DNA from: an uncultured Muribaculaceae bacterium
GTDB taxonomy: Bacteria; Bacteroidota; Bacteroidia; Bacteroidales; Muribaculaceae
Direction: 5' to 3'
NCBI GenBank assembly: GCA_910578305.1
Contig: CAJTQH010000040.1
Coordinates: forward strand, 1 to 21,259
DNA: 21,259 nt
The notes beneath the pieces are model-generated. The model was given only the letters and a program-made list of their open reading frames with translations, made no database searches and was not told where the DNA came from. The translations under genes and the position numbers were made by a program. Shown in pieces: positions 1-8,796 of this stretch (position 1 is its first letter; each line of letters opens with the position of its first letter).

Positions 1-29
1 ATAAACTGATAATCATAAAGTCAACTCTG

Positions 30-593
30 GTGCAGTCCGATGAATATCGGTCGACGGCATCGACAGGCCGCATTGTCACCACCATGCACACCGTCAACTC
101 CATGAAAGCCATACCGTCAGCACTCAATATTTCAGTGTTGAGCGGGCTCGATCAGGTGAGCCGGAACATCATCCGCGTGACTTTCGATCCACGCGACGAA
201 CTCGGATTCGGATCGCCTGCCGTAAAAAAAACACAGGCTCCTGTCAGCCATAGCGCCGTTGCTGTACTAAAAGCCTCCGACGGTCAGTTTATAGGACAAG
301 ACGGCGTAAGATTCTCCACATATCAGATAAAATCGGATCGTTTGCAGATCTGTGGCCGGAACGCCATGTCGCAGTCCGATATTCCAACCCTGCTTGTCGA
401 CAGCGAAGAAGTGATGAATCCGCATGTGATACTCACTCGCGATACATCCGGCTCATTCTCAATCATTGCCATGGGGGATGTAAGGCTCAATGAGCGACGC
501 GTCGACCGCAACCCCAACACTCCGCACAAGCTACCAAACAATTCATCCATAATCATCAACAATGATGTGGAAATCAACTTCAAGACATTGTGA
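30..593 (+). CDS. FHA domain protein (start uncertain, possibly 5' partial)
   Basis: A small cytoplasmic protein whose second half reads as a forkhead-associated (FHA) phosphothreonine-binding domain. Counting from the GTG at 30, the Gly-Arg of the first FHA loop is at residues 109-110, an Asn-Pro-His (in place of the usual Ser-x-x-His) is at 130-132, and the C-terminus has the alternating pattern of the last FHA strands (IIINNDVEINFKTL). The Arg that contacts phosphate is kept, so phosphopeptide binding is plausible. The first 60-70 residues are not recognised. The frame stays open to the left edge, but bases 1-28 look like A+T-rich intergenic DNA, so GTG 30, ATG 84 or ATG 102 are all possible starts. 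It is the first visible gene of the kinase/phosphatase/cell-wall operon; its stop overlaps a possible GTG start of the next gene. Confidence 0.75.
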   Translation: MQSDEYRSTASTGRIVTTMHTVNSMKAIPSALNISVLSGLDQVSRNIIRVTFDPRDELGFGSPAVKKTQAPVSHSAVAVLKASDGQFIGQDGVRFSTYQIKSDRLQICGRNAMSQSDIPTLLVDSEEVMNPHVILTRDTSGSFSIIAMGDVRLNERRVDRNPNTPHKLPNNSSIIINNDVEINFKTL

Positions 594-646
594 CATGTTG
601 TTATCAAGGTAAAACTCTCCCTATTAACACCGAAAAAAATTCTCTG

Positions 647-1879
647 ATGAACGACTACATATTGAAGACAAGCGTTTATGGAGCCACAGACACCGGATGT
701 GTGCGTACTAACAATGAAGACAACTACATAGCCCGGTATGTGTGGAACAACACCTTCATGCTGTGTGCAGCCATCGACGGCATAGGCGGATATGAAGGCG
801 GCGAAGTCGCAGCCGAGATCGCCAGACGCACTATCGAACAACATATCGAGGATTTTCGCGGTACGCATCCTCTCGCCCTTATAAAACAAGCTGTTGTGGA
901 AGCCAACAACGAGATCATACGTAACAAAGAAGCCAGGCCGCAACTGTCACAGATGGGATGTGTAGCCACAGCCGCGCTTATCGACCTCGAAAACTGTGTG
1001 CTATATATGGCTCATGTAGGCGACTCCAGACTTTATCAGTACAGTGGTGACCGTCTGGTTAAACTGAGTCACGACCATTCAATGGTTGGATTCCGCGAAG
1101 AAATTGGCGACCTTACAGAAACCGAAGCCATGAACCATCCACAGCGAAATCTGATACAGCGTTCACTCGGAGAAACACTGCACATGGCCGACGACCCAAA
1201 TTTCATAGACGCTGCCATATATCCTTTCAACTCATCTACCCAGTTTCTGCTATGTTCCGACGGACTCAGCGACATGCTCATGACTGCAGAGATCGCATCG
1301 GCTCTCTCTGCCGACAGATCGCCACAATCCGAGGTAAAGCAACTCATCGGAATGGCCAAGCAGGCAGGAGGCAAAGACAATATCACAGTAGTGATAGCCC
1401 GGATAGACATGAAGCAGCACATCACAGCCGACACTCATGAACCCACAGACAACACATTATCGGACGAAAACGAATCCAACTCAACTGATCGACTATATAT
1501 CTCAGAGCACGTTACTGCCCACAAAAAGTCTCGCCGACGACTGAAACTTCTGCTCTGGTTACCGCTTGCAATAGTATTGGGCGTAGGACTGGCATTTATG
1601 CTTCTACGCGGTTTCTCTCCGAGAACAGGCCACAGCGACACATACGGACTCGACTCATCGACCATTGTTATACCTGTCAGCAACGAGCTGGCCTCTGACT
1701 CCGCAAGCCTGCTACAGTCCGATTCCTTGACACACCCGGCCGACACTTTGCGCATGCGCATACAGCAGATCGATGCAGAAATCGAATCTCTTCAGAGCCG
1801 CAGATCCATACTTCAGCACGATCTGGACTCGATAAACACAACAATACGCAATTCCAAAACCACACCGCCTGAAGCATGA
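647..1879 (+). CDS. Membrane-anchored PP2C-family Ser/Thr phosphatase
   Basis: A metal-dependent protein phosphatase of the PP2C/PPM family. From the ATG at 647 (410 residues) the motifs appear in order: RTNNEDNY (Glu24-Asp25), DGIGG (Asp44-Gly45), VGDSRLY, SDG (Asp205) and GGKDN (Asp244), so all metal-binding acidic residues are present. After a polar linker there is one membrane helix at about residues 301-322 and then a periplasmic tail that ends in a predicted short coiled coil (about 365-405). This layout (cytoplasmic catalytic domain, one helix, extracytoplasmic tail) is that of actinobacterial PstP. The frame also allows a GTG start at 590 overlapping the previous stop (GTGA), but ATG 647 is preferred because the PP2C fold begins directly after it and the extra 19 residues have no family character. 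Its stop overlaps the next start as ATGA, which suggests translational coupling. Likely role: to remove phosphates placed by the kinase at 7030. Confidence 0.93.
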   Translation: MNDYILKTSVYGATDTGCVRTNNEDNYIARYVWNNTFMLCAAIDGIGGYEGGEVAAEIARRTIEQHIEDFRGTHPLALIKQAVVEANNEIIRNKEARPQLSQMGCVATAALIDLENCVLYMAHVGDSRLYQYSGDRLVKLSHDHSMVGFREEIGDLTETEAMNHPQRNLIQRSLGETLHMADDPNFIDAAIYPFNSSTQFLLCSDGLSDMLMTAEIASALSADRSPQSEVKQLIGMAKQAGGKDNITVVIARIDMKQHITADTHEPTDNTLSDENESNSTDRLYISEHVTAHKKSRRRLKLLLWLPLAIVLGVGLAFMLLRGFSPRTGHSDTYGLDSSTIVIPVSNELASDSASLLQSDSLTHPADTLRMRIQQIDAEIESLQSRRSILQHDLDSINTTIRNSKTTPPEA

Positions 1880-4800
1880 ATATAAAGGGAGTAATAGCCG
1901 GTTTTGTGCTGTGTGTCGCCGGATTTGTACTCGGCATGATGTCTCTCATGCGGAATGTCGAGCCGATGCTTGCCGAAGCCGATCGCCAACTTGCCGACGG
2001 ACGAGCAGCCGTGCTCGACAGCAGCCTTTCATCCGACTCGCTGAACGTATTCCTTCTCCGGGGCGGATACGTGGACGATCCTGCAGATGCGGCTGTGATC
2101 AGTTCTTGGTTGTGTGGACGCATTGCAGATACCAAATCCGGACATCTGGAAAATCTTGGTCAGATCAACACCACGAATTTCAAGATCAGTGCCGACTCAG
2201 CCATGCGATATGGCGGACAACTGCTCAGAAGCCGCGTCAGTGCCGACTATGTGAATCTTGGCATTGACGATGAGTGGCGGTCTATGCCACATAGTCCGTC
2301 TTCGGAGTTCGGCGACAGACTGCTTGGAGGAGAGATTACAGTAAAGATAAGCAACCGCGACCGCAATTCCACCGATCCGGTGGACGGCATTACCGTGCGG
2401 CTTCGCGAGCACCGTTACGACTCAATTGCCGAAAACACATCCCGACAAGCCATAAGCCATAAACTTGTGCCTGTGTCTTCGACCTTGGGATATGCCACCA
2501 CCGACGCTTCTGGCACTGTGCGATTTCACGTAAAACCCGGTGGATCATACAGTGTGTTGCCGGTGTCGCCGGGATTTCAGTATGGACGTGAGAAAGGAAC
2601 CGTTTCAGGCAGTCTTGACCACGATCTCACACTATCATTCAAGCAGACGCCACATGTGCTTTCACCACTCGATTCACGTGCCTACCAGATGCTGAAAGCC
2701 GACCGCTCGCTGCTCGTACGCACTCCCGCTCAATGGAAAAGCGGACTTTGGACAGGTATCATCATCTACATCGTCGGATGGGCATTGATGATAGCACTCA
2801 CCGTGATACGCGACCGCTTGATGCACACACGCAGCGACTATCCGCTGCTCATCATTGTCATGGCACTCACCGGCATCGGTCTGCTGGCCACATATGCCAT
2901 GAACAATCCGCTGCTCGACAAACCAATTGGATCTGTTATGGCTCAGGCATTAGGCATCGGACTCGGAGCCATGGCCATAATGTCATGTATCAATTTCGCC
3001 AAATACTACAACGGCAAAAGCCGAATACAGCTCGGAATACTGCCGTTTGATGCCATTGCAGAACTTTACAACAAAATATCAGACACTCCGGGGTCGCTGA
3101 AAAAAAGCATCCCATGGTCATTGTCCTCCGGATTCATGTATCTTATTCTGGCACTGCTGCTCATACTGAGTCTTGCTCTTTTCGGTTCTGGACCCGAAGG
3201 CAGCGATGCGAGAGTCAATCTCGGATGGTTTCAGCCAAGCGAGCTCAGCAAATACCTCATAGTAATATTCATAGCGGCCTTTTTTGCTGAAAACGCCATG
3301 CTCCTGCAAGCATTCTCACAGAAATCCACACCTCTCACCCGACGCCGCCAGATAGGCTCGGTGATTGTGATTGCGATAGTGATGGCAGCACTCATACTCA
3401 TATATCTCACCGTGCTCAGCGACATGGGGCCGGCACTTGTGCTTCTCGTCACATTCATCCTCATCTACTCGATGGCTCGGCGCGACTTCGCGCAACTGCT
3501 GCTCGGATTCGTAACTTTCACCTCCATGATGCTCACCGCATGGTGGCTTGGAGCATCAAAAATCATATTGATCCTCGTAGCTGCCGGATGGCTTGTGGTG
3601 TGGATCATTTATGGCCGCGTACGCAATCGCCAGATATATGAGAGTGCCATATTGCTCAACATGCTCATAGTGATGTTTGCCTTTGGAGGATATATCCTTC
3701 AGTCCATCGGACTCGACACCGAAGCCGCTCGCCTGCTCGACCGCACATCAATGGCATGGAGCGGTGTATGGAACAACCACGTGACAGGAGGCGATCAAGT
3801 GGCACAAGGGCTGTGGAGCCTTGCTTCCGGCGGCCTATGGGGCATGGGACTCGGGCTCGGCAACCCATCTCTCGTACCGGCATGCCACACCGACATGATG
3901 TTCACATCCATAGGAGAGATGCTCGGTATGGCCGGACTCATGGTCGTGATCATATGCTTTGTGGCATTTGTCCACCGGTCACTCTTGATAGGACGCAAAG
4001 CGGCACATCCGTTTGTGATGTATCTTGTCATGGGCATAGCCATCGTCAACGGAGTACAGTTTCTGTTCATCGTATTGGGCTCGCTGGGACTGATACCGCT
4101 TACCGGTATATCCGTGCCGTTTCTCAGCTACGGACGAACAGGACTGGTCATCTCCCTTGCTATGACAGGAGTCATTGTGGCTGCATCCCGTCTTACCGGA
4201 TCGGAAAGCCAGCGAAAGTACGCCGCATCCTACGACAGCGCGATAGCCGCAGGAGCGCTGATGTTTATTTTCGGCGGACTTGTCATTACAGCTGCTCTCG
4301 TCAAGTATCAGATAACAGACAAAGACAGCATACTGCTTCGCCCTGCCTTCATAACCAATACCATGGGAGCGCGTGTAGTAGAATATAATCCTCGTATCGA
4401 ACTGGCGCTGCACAAAATGAATTCAGGCAACATCTACGACCGAAACGGACTTCCCTTGGCCACAAACTCCCGACAGGAACTTCTTGAAGCCATGCCCGAG
4501 CTTATAAAGGCCGGCCTGAGTGAAGAGAGTCTGCGAAAGGAAGCCAACAAACACAAACGCCGTTACTATCCGTTTGGCAACCAGATGCTGTTCATGACAG
4601 GCGATGCCAACACTAAGAAAGTCTACAGCTATTCAGTGGACAATCCCACTGGATATCTGGCCGAATACCGGCATTTTGCCGACTTGAGAGGTCTTGACAT
4701 ACCGGTATCGACAGTGGAAATGACATCCGAAGAATATCGCGAAAACCGTTTCATGCCCAAGCATACCGAACAATTCCGCCGCAATATGTACGACTATTCG

Positions 4801-6090
4801 GTAGTGCTGCCTTATCTGAACTATGGATCTGAGCAAAATCCGCTGATCGATAAACACAACGAGATACGTCATACACGTGACATCCGACTCACCGTCGATG
4901 CCGCGTTACAGACCCGCATGCAGAATGCGTTGGCTGAACGCATTCCTGAAGACCCCGTGTTTGGATCACTGGACCGATTGCGTGCGTCTGTGGTTGTACT
5001 TGACGCGGCCAACGGCGATCTGCTATGTTCAGCCAATTATCCGCTACCAGATCAGGACACCATAGCCATGCTCAACGACATGCGTATTTTCAGCGATGCT
5101 CCTCATGAATCACTTCCCGGGCATCATACTCCTATAACTGAGCGGGATCTCGGTCTTACATTCCAGACAGCCCCCGGATCTACAGCCAAAGTCATGTCGG
5201 GCATTGCAGGACTCATGGCAAAAGGTCCAACCGTAGCATTAAAGACTTACAACATTCCATCGCACGAAACCGTGCACCAGGGAGTGGACCCGTCGGGATA
5301 CGTGGACATGAACCGGGCCATCGTAAGCTCGTCAAACAACTACTTCATCAACCTGCTCAACGATTGCAGACTTTATCCACAGCTCAAAACCCTCTACAGC
5401 ACCATTGGCGCACGTATCAACAACGACATGAGCAGCCCGGTGAAAAGTGCCACTCCGTACTTCTTCTATCAGGGAGAAATCGGTGCAGACTCGCTTTATA
5501 ACACAATATTCGACGATGTGGCACGAGAAAGCTATCGCATCTACGACATGTATATGAAAGAGCGACAAGGACAACGCATGAAATGGCGTAACAACCTTAA
5601 ATGGAACGTCTGGGGCACAGCCATGGCCTGGGGGCAGGGAGCATTGCGAGCCACACCACTCAACATGGCAAGAGTAGCATCTCTGGTTGCCAACGACGGC
5701 TCATTCGTACCCACAAGGTACGTGTTGAGCCATGGCCATAAGAAAACCGAGACAGCCACACCGGTCAGAATATTATCGAATGAATCGGCACACGTCATGC
5801 AGACAATGATGGAAAACGAAGCTGCACATCACTGGTCTCTGTCATCCTTTACTTCCGAGCCGGGATTTTCCATTGGAGGAAAGACAGGCACACCAGAGCG
5901 CGGCGACCGCCAAGGTGAAGCCCCCAACGACGCTTGGTACATTTTCTTTATAAAACCCCGCACCGAAGGAAATCCGATAGCAGTAGCCATGCGCCTCGAA
6001 CGTACCGAAAAGGCAGGATCAGGAAAAGCACTCGGAGTGGTACGCGACATTGTGCTACCTGTACTTGAACAATCAGGTTATGTTAAATGA
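1876..6090 (+). CDS. SEDS glycosyltransferase (RodA/FtsW)-class B PBP transpeptidase fusion
   Basis: A 1404-residue bifunctional cell-wall enzyme that combines lipid II polymerase and transpeptidase in one chain. Residues 5-25 form a membrane anchor, followed by a periplasmic segment (about 26-290) that includes a beta-sandwich-like stretch at about 150-260. The SEDS core (about 295-780) has a dozen hydrophobic segments, the QPSELSK motif, HTDMMF with Asp673 matching the catalytic Asp of RodA/FtsW, and PFLSYGRTGL. A further helix (about 792-812) leads to a class B PBP: IYDRNGLPLATN at its start, the SxxK motif with Ser1102 and Lys1105, SSN at 1152-1154, and KTGT at 1336-1339. All three penicillin-binding motifs are intact, so the enzyme should be active and bind beta-lactams. 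In most bacteria these activities are in two partner proteins (RodA-PBP2, FtsW-FtsI). The phosphatase before it and the FHA and kinase genes after it suggest control by phosphorylation. Confidence 0.95.
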   Translation: MNIKGVIAGFVLCVAGFVLGMMSLMRNVEPMLAEADRQLADGRAAVLDSSLSSDSLNVFLLRGGYVDDPADAAVISSWLCGRIADTKSGHLENLGQINTTNFKISADSAMRYGGQLLRSRVSADYVNLGIDDEWRSMPHSPSSEFGDRLLGGEITVKISNRDRNSTDPVDGITVRLREHRYDSIAENTSRQAISHKLVPVSSTLGYATTDASGTVRFHVKPGGSYSVLPVSPGFQYGREKGTVSGSLDHDLTLSFKQTPHVLSPLDSRAYQMLKADRSLLVRTPAQWKSGLWTGIIIYIVGWALMIALTVIRDRLMHTRSDYPLLIIVMALTGIGLLATYAMNNPLLDKPIGSVMAQALGIGLGAMAIMSCINFAKYYNGKSRIQLGILPFDAIAELYNKISDTPGSLKKSIPWSLSSGFMYLILALLLILSLALFGSGPEGSDARVNLGWFQPSELSKYLIVIFIAAFFAENAMLLQAFSQKSTPLTRRRQIGSVIVIAIVMAALILIYLTVLSDMGPALVLLVTFILIYSMARRDFAQLLLGFVTFTSMMLTAWWLGASKIILILVAAGWLVVWIIYGRVRNRQIYESAILLNMLIVMFAFGGYILQSIGLDTEAARLLDRTSMAWSGVWNNHVTGGDQVAQGLWSLASGGLWGMGLGLGNPSLVPACHTDMMFTSIGEMLGMAGLMVVIICFVAFVHRSLLIGRKAAHPFVMYLVMGIAIVNGVQFLFIVLGSLGLIPLTGISVPFLSYGRTGLVISLAMTGVIVAASRLTGSESQRKYAASYDSAIAAGALMFIFGGLVITAALVKYQITDKDSILLRPAFITNTMGARVVEYNPRIELALHKMNSGNIYDRNGLPLATNSRQELLEAMPELIKAGLSEESLRKEANKHKRRYYPFGNQMLFMTGDANTKKVYSYSVDNPTGYLAEYRHFADLRGLDIPVSTVEMTSEEYRENRFMPKHTEQFRRNMYDYSVVLPYLNYGSEQNPLIDKHNEIRHTRDIRLTVDAALQTRMQNALAERIPEDPVFGSLDRLRASVVVLDAANGDLLCSANYPLPDQDTIAMLNDMRIFSDAPHESLPGHHTPITERDLGLTFQTAPGSTAKVMSGIAGLMAKGPTVALKTYNIPSHETVHQGVDPSGYVDMNRAIVSSSNNYFINLLNDCRLYPQLKTLYSTIGARINNDMSSPVKSATPYFFYQGEIGADSLYNTIFDDVARESYRIYDMYMKERQGQRMKWRNNLKWNVWGTAMAWGQGALRATPLNMARVASLVANDGSFVPTRYVLSHGHKKTETATPVRILSNESAHVMQTMMENEAAHHWSLSSFTSEPGFSIGGKTGTPERGDRQGEAPNDAWYIFFIKPRTEGNPIAVAMRLERTEKAGSGKALGVVRDIVLPVLEQSGYVK

Positions 6091-6126
6091 TAATTTATTA
6101 TATGTACTCATCTCAGCATAATATTT

Positions 6127-7017
6127 ATGTGGAACAGTATTAAGAAAGGATTTGAATTCGTGACCAGAGTCATGGTCGGTGGAAACGAGCCTGATGCAGA
6201 TTCCTCAGATTTCTCTCCTGAAACCGGCACAGCTACGGCAGACGTTGACACTGATATCCTCGACAATGCCATCGACAATCGGGATCGAGCAGTAAAACTC
6301 ATCGTCGACACCATGAAAAGTGCCATCGGCACCACCGCATCGGCATTAGCCCATCTGGTAATATGGGTACAAGTCGACTCACCGGATTACGACCCGCTCG
6401 CCTATGCGTGGGCCGACGATAAAATGCTCGACAATTTGCGCCTGGCTCTCGACAATGCTATGCTTGAAGCCGTAGGAGCTGGTAGCATAACACTACGGTT
6501 TGCCGTAAAAGAAGACATCAAGGCATCCCGTACTGTGGTCAAAAACGCACTATATTGTTCATGGCAGATTCCCGAGCCGGAAACCCACACAGATGGCCAC
6601 AACAATGCAAGAATCTCACTCATCTCTGGATCAGGATCGCTTGAGCAGGAATACTACATCCTTGATGGCGAGAAAAAATCCGTATACCACATCGGCCGTG
6701 GACACACTGGCCAGCATTCCGGATCATATCGCATCAATGACATTGTGATCGAAAACGCTCCCGCTGACGAAACAGCCATGCAAGCCAACAGTTTTGTCAG
6801 TAGCGCCCATGCCGACATCATATATCGCAACAACCGATTCTACCTCAAGGCCTGTCCCGGAGGCTGCCGAAGCACGGGAGGCAGCCCCACCAAACTTATT
6901 CACAATGAAAAAGCCCTTGAACTGAGCGATGTACATTCGATGCATCCGATAAACCACGGCGACATGATCGAACTTGGAAAATCCGTTCTACTGCTATTCT
7001 CTTCCGACAAACAATAA
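6127..7017 (+). CDS. FHA domain protein with an N-terminal alpha/beta domain
   Basis: A 296-residue soluble protein. Its C-terminal third is an FHA domain that is better conserved than that of the first gene: Ile-Gly-Arg at 189-191, Ser225-Ser-Ala-His228 (the SxxH motif), and a final HGDMIELGKSVLLLF strand pair typical of the end of the fold. Phosphothreonine binding is therefore likely. Residues 1-45 are polar; residues 46-140 look like a compact alpha/beta domain with alternating strands (HLVIWVQV, ITLRFAV) and two helices. The same arrangement is found in actinobacterial FhaA, which has a DUF3662 domain before its FHA domain; the resemblance of the N-terminal domain is by layout only and is an inference. 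The gene starts 36 bases after the fusion gene and ends 12 bases before the kinase, so it belongs to the operon and is a probable adaptor for the kinase. Confidence 0.88.
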   Translation: MWNSIKKGFEFVTRVMVGGNEPDADSSDFSPETGTATADVDTDILDNAIDNRDRAVKLIVDTMKSAIGTTASALAHLVIWVQVDSPDYDPLAYAWADDKMLDNLRLALDNAMLEAVGAGSITLRFAVKEDIKASRTVVKNALYCSWQIPEPETHTDGHNNARISLISGSGSLEQEYYILDGEKKSVYHIGRGHTGQHSGSYRINDIVIENAPADETAMQANSFVSSAHADIIYRNNRFYLKACPGGCRSTGGSPTKLIHNEKALELSDVHSMHPINHGDMIELGKSVLLLFSSDKQ

Positions 7018-7029
7018 TCATCCATAAGT

Positions 7030-8694
7030 ATGGCCTTATTTTTACAAGAATACGAAAAACTTCGCAAAATAGGCGAAGGAGCGTTTGCCTCTGTCTATAA
7101 AGTACGGCATGCCGACCTTGGATATGTACGAGCGCTTAAAGTCTCAAACGGTATAGTGGACGACTACAACGACCCCAAGTACCGGACATTTCTCAACGAA
7201 TGCCGCGTACTGCTAAAGATAGGCAACGGCAGTCACCCCAATATAGTGCACATATATCAGCCACGGCTCATCGACAACAAGGCTGTGGTGGAGATGGACT
7301 ATGTCGACGGCATGACACTCATGGAGTATCTCAAGGAAAAACCATGGATGCCGATGGACGAAGTGCGGCGTTTCGCCACACAGATAGTAGGAGCCTTGGC
7401 TTACTGCCACGCCGATCTGTACAGATTTCTCATGGACCCCGAAGCCGACGACCTTACCGCCGACCCCGACGACGGATCAAAATTCATCATCGATCCTGAG
7501 AAAGAAGCACAACTCATTGCCAAATACTGTGTAAACCACAACGACCTGCATTCAAACAACATCATGCGGCGATCCTACGACGGTTCGTTTGTACTACTCG
7601 ATTTCGGACTTGCCATACAGGACAATCACTGTGTGAAAAGCAGTTCTCGTGGCGACGGAGCCTACGAATACAGTTCTCCGGAAAAGCTCGACGGCAAGCA
7701 GATTTCTTCGGCCTCCGACGTTTACAGTCTGGGCATACTGCTCTATGAAGTACTGGCCGGACAAGTCCCCTTTGTACTCGATATCGAAGGCAAAGGTCTG
7801 GAGCCCGCACGCTTTGAAGTGTTCCAGAAACACAAGCAGGACACCCCGCCACCCATCGAGCCTTTGCGACGCAAGACTTTCGAGAAAGCATTTCCGGGCG
7901 AAACGTACGTTAAAGATTATCCCGACGGACTGGAGCAGGTGATCATGCGATGTCTTGAAAAAAATCCTGCCGACAGATACCCCGATGCGAAAGCACTGAT
8001 GCAGGCCCTGCAACAGGTTTTCGACACAACCGAAAGACCGGAAAGAGACACCACTGAAAGCATTGCCGATGATCTGGCCTATGAAAATCAGCGCCTGCGC
8101 AAAAAAGTGTCTTTACTGAGAGCTCAACTCGACGAGATCCCATCCGAAAGCACCTCATCTGCCGAACAACACAAAACAATCATCAACCTCCGCAACCAGC
8201 TTTCCGATATGAAACGTGAAAACATGTTGTTGCGTACCGAACTGAATCATGCTCGCTCAGGAATGTCCCGTCAGGAAAGCTATATCCGCCAGCAAAAATC
8301 ACGGTTCAGCCCACTATGGACACTGGCCTTCATCTGTATGTTGGTATCCACTGCATGGACATTCTTCCTGTTCGACAATTCGAGCTATTTTACCGACGAC
8401 TACGCCACGATAGACCGCATCACCGTATTTGCCGGCATCGCAAGTCTTTCGGGTCTTGGTATTGTTGGATTGTTTCCACGCGTCAACATAATTGTATGGT
8501 GCATCGCAGGCATGGTGATGGCTCTAACAGGCACCATGCAATACTTCTCTTCGTTCGATGAACATTTCACACTTTGCATCATATCGGCCACCGCCCTTGT
8601 TGTATATGTGATACTCTGGATCAGAAACGAAATCCGAAAATCACAACGGCAATCAGGCTCCGGCTCCGAACAAACACAGACGTCATACCTCTGA
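7030..8694 (+). CDS. Divergent Ser/Thr protein kinase with coiled coil and four membrane helices
   Basis: A Hanks-type kinase of 554 residues. Visible are the glycine-rich loop (IGEGAFASV, 14-22), the ATP-binding Lys37 (ALKVS), DFG at 191-193, SPE in place of APE, and DVYSLGILLYEVLAG of subdomain IX. The catalytic loop is HNDLHSNN (170-177): Asp172 is kept, but the Arg of HRD is Asn and the following Lys is His. About 36 extra, acidic residues lie between the helix before the loop (CHAD, 126-129) and that loop. After the kinase domain come a charged, coiled-coil-like stretch (about 345-420) and four hydrophobic helices (about 430-540). There are no PASTA repeats and no large extracytoplasmic domain, unlike PknB or Stk1. 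It is the last gene of the operon and the presumed opponent of the PP2C phosphatase. The substrate is not visible; the fusion enzyme, the FHA proteins or the kinase itself are candidates. Confidence 0.92.
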   Translation: MALFLQEYEKLRKIGEGAFASVYKVRHADLGYVRALKVSNGIVDDYNDPKYRTFLNECRVLLKIGNGSHPNIVHIYQPRLIDNKAVVEMDYVDGMTLMEYLKEKPWMPMDEVRRFATQIVGALAYCHADLYRFLMDPEADDLTADPDDGSKFIIDPEKEAQLIAKYCVNHNDLHSNNIMRRSYDGSFVLLDFGLAIQDNHCVKSSSRGDGAYEYSSPEKLDGKQISSASDVYSLGILLYEVLAGQVPFVLDIEGKGLEPARFEVFQKHKQDTPPPIEPLRRKTFEKAFPGETYVKDYPDGLEQVIMRCLEKNPADRYPDAKALMQALQQVFDTTERPERDTTESIADDLAYENQRLRKKVSLLRAQLDEIPSESTSSAEQHKTIINLRNQLSDMKRENMLLRTELNHARSGMSRQESYIRQQKSRFSPLWTLAFICMLVSTAWTFFLFDNSSYFTDDYATIDRITVFAGIASLSGLGIVGLFPRVNIIVWCIAGMVMALTGTMQYFSSFDEHFTLCIISATALVVYVILWIRNEIRKSQRQSGSGSEQTQTSYL

Positions 8695-8796
8695 CACCAA
8701 CAACTTATCTAAGTACGATCAAAACCAACCATTCATACTTACTTTGTAGCCGTTAGTTATTATTTGTTGTATTCTTTTGCCCTGCGCATATTCATA

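Noticed and set aside
590..646. GTG 590 as the phosphatase start
   Set aside because: The added 19 residues are not PP2C-like; ATG 647 starts right before the domain. The GTGA overlap keeps it as a minor possibility.
3756..4388. 210-codon frame inside the SEDS-PBP gene
   Set aside because: Its Arg/His/Ser/Thr-rich composition is that of a shifted frame of the large gene, which has continuous motifs throughout.
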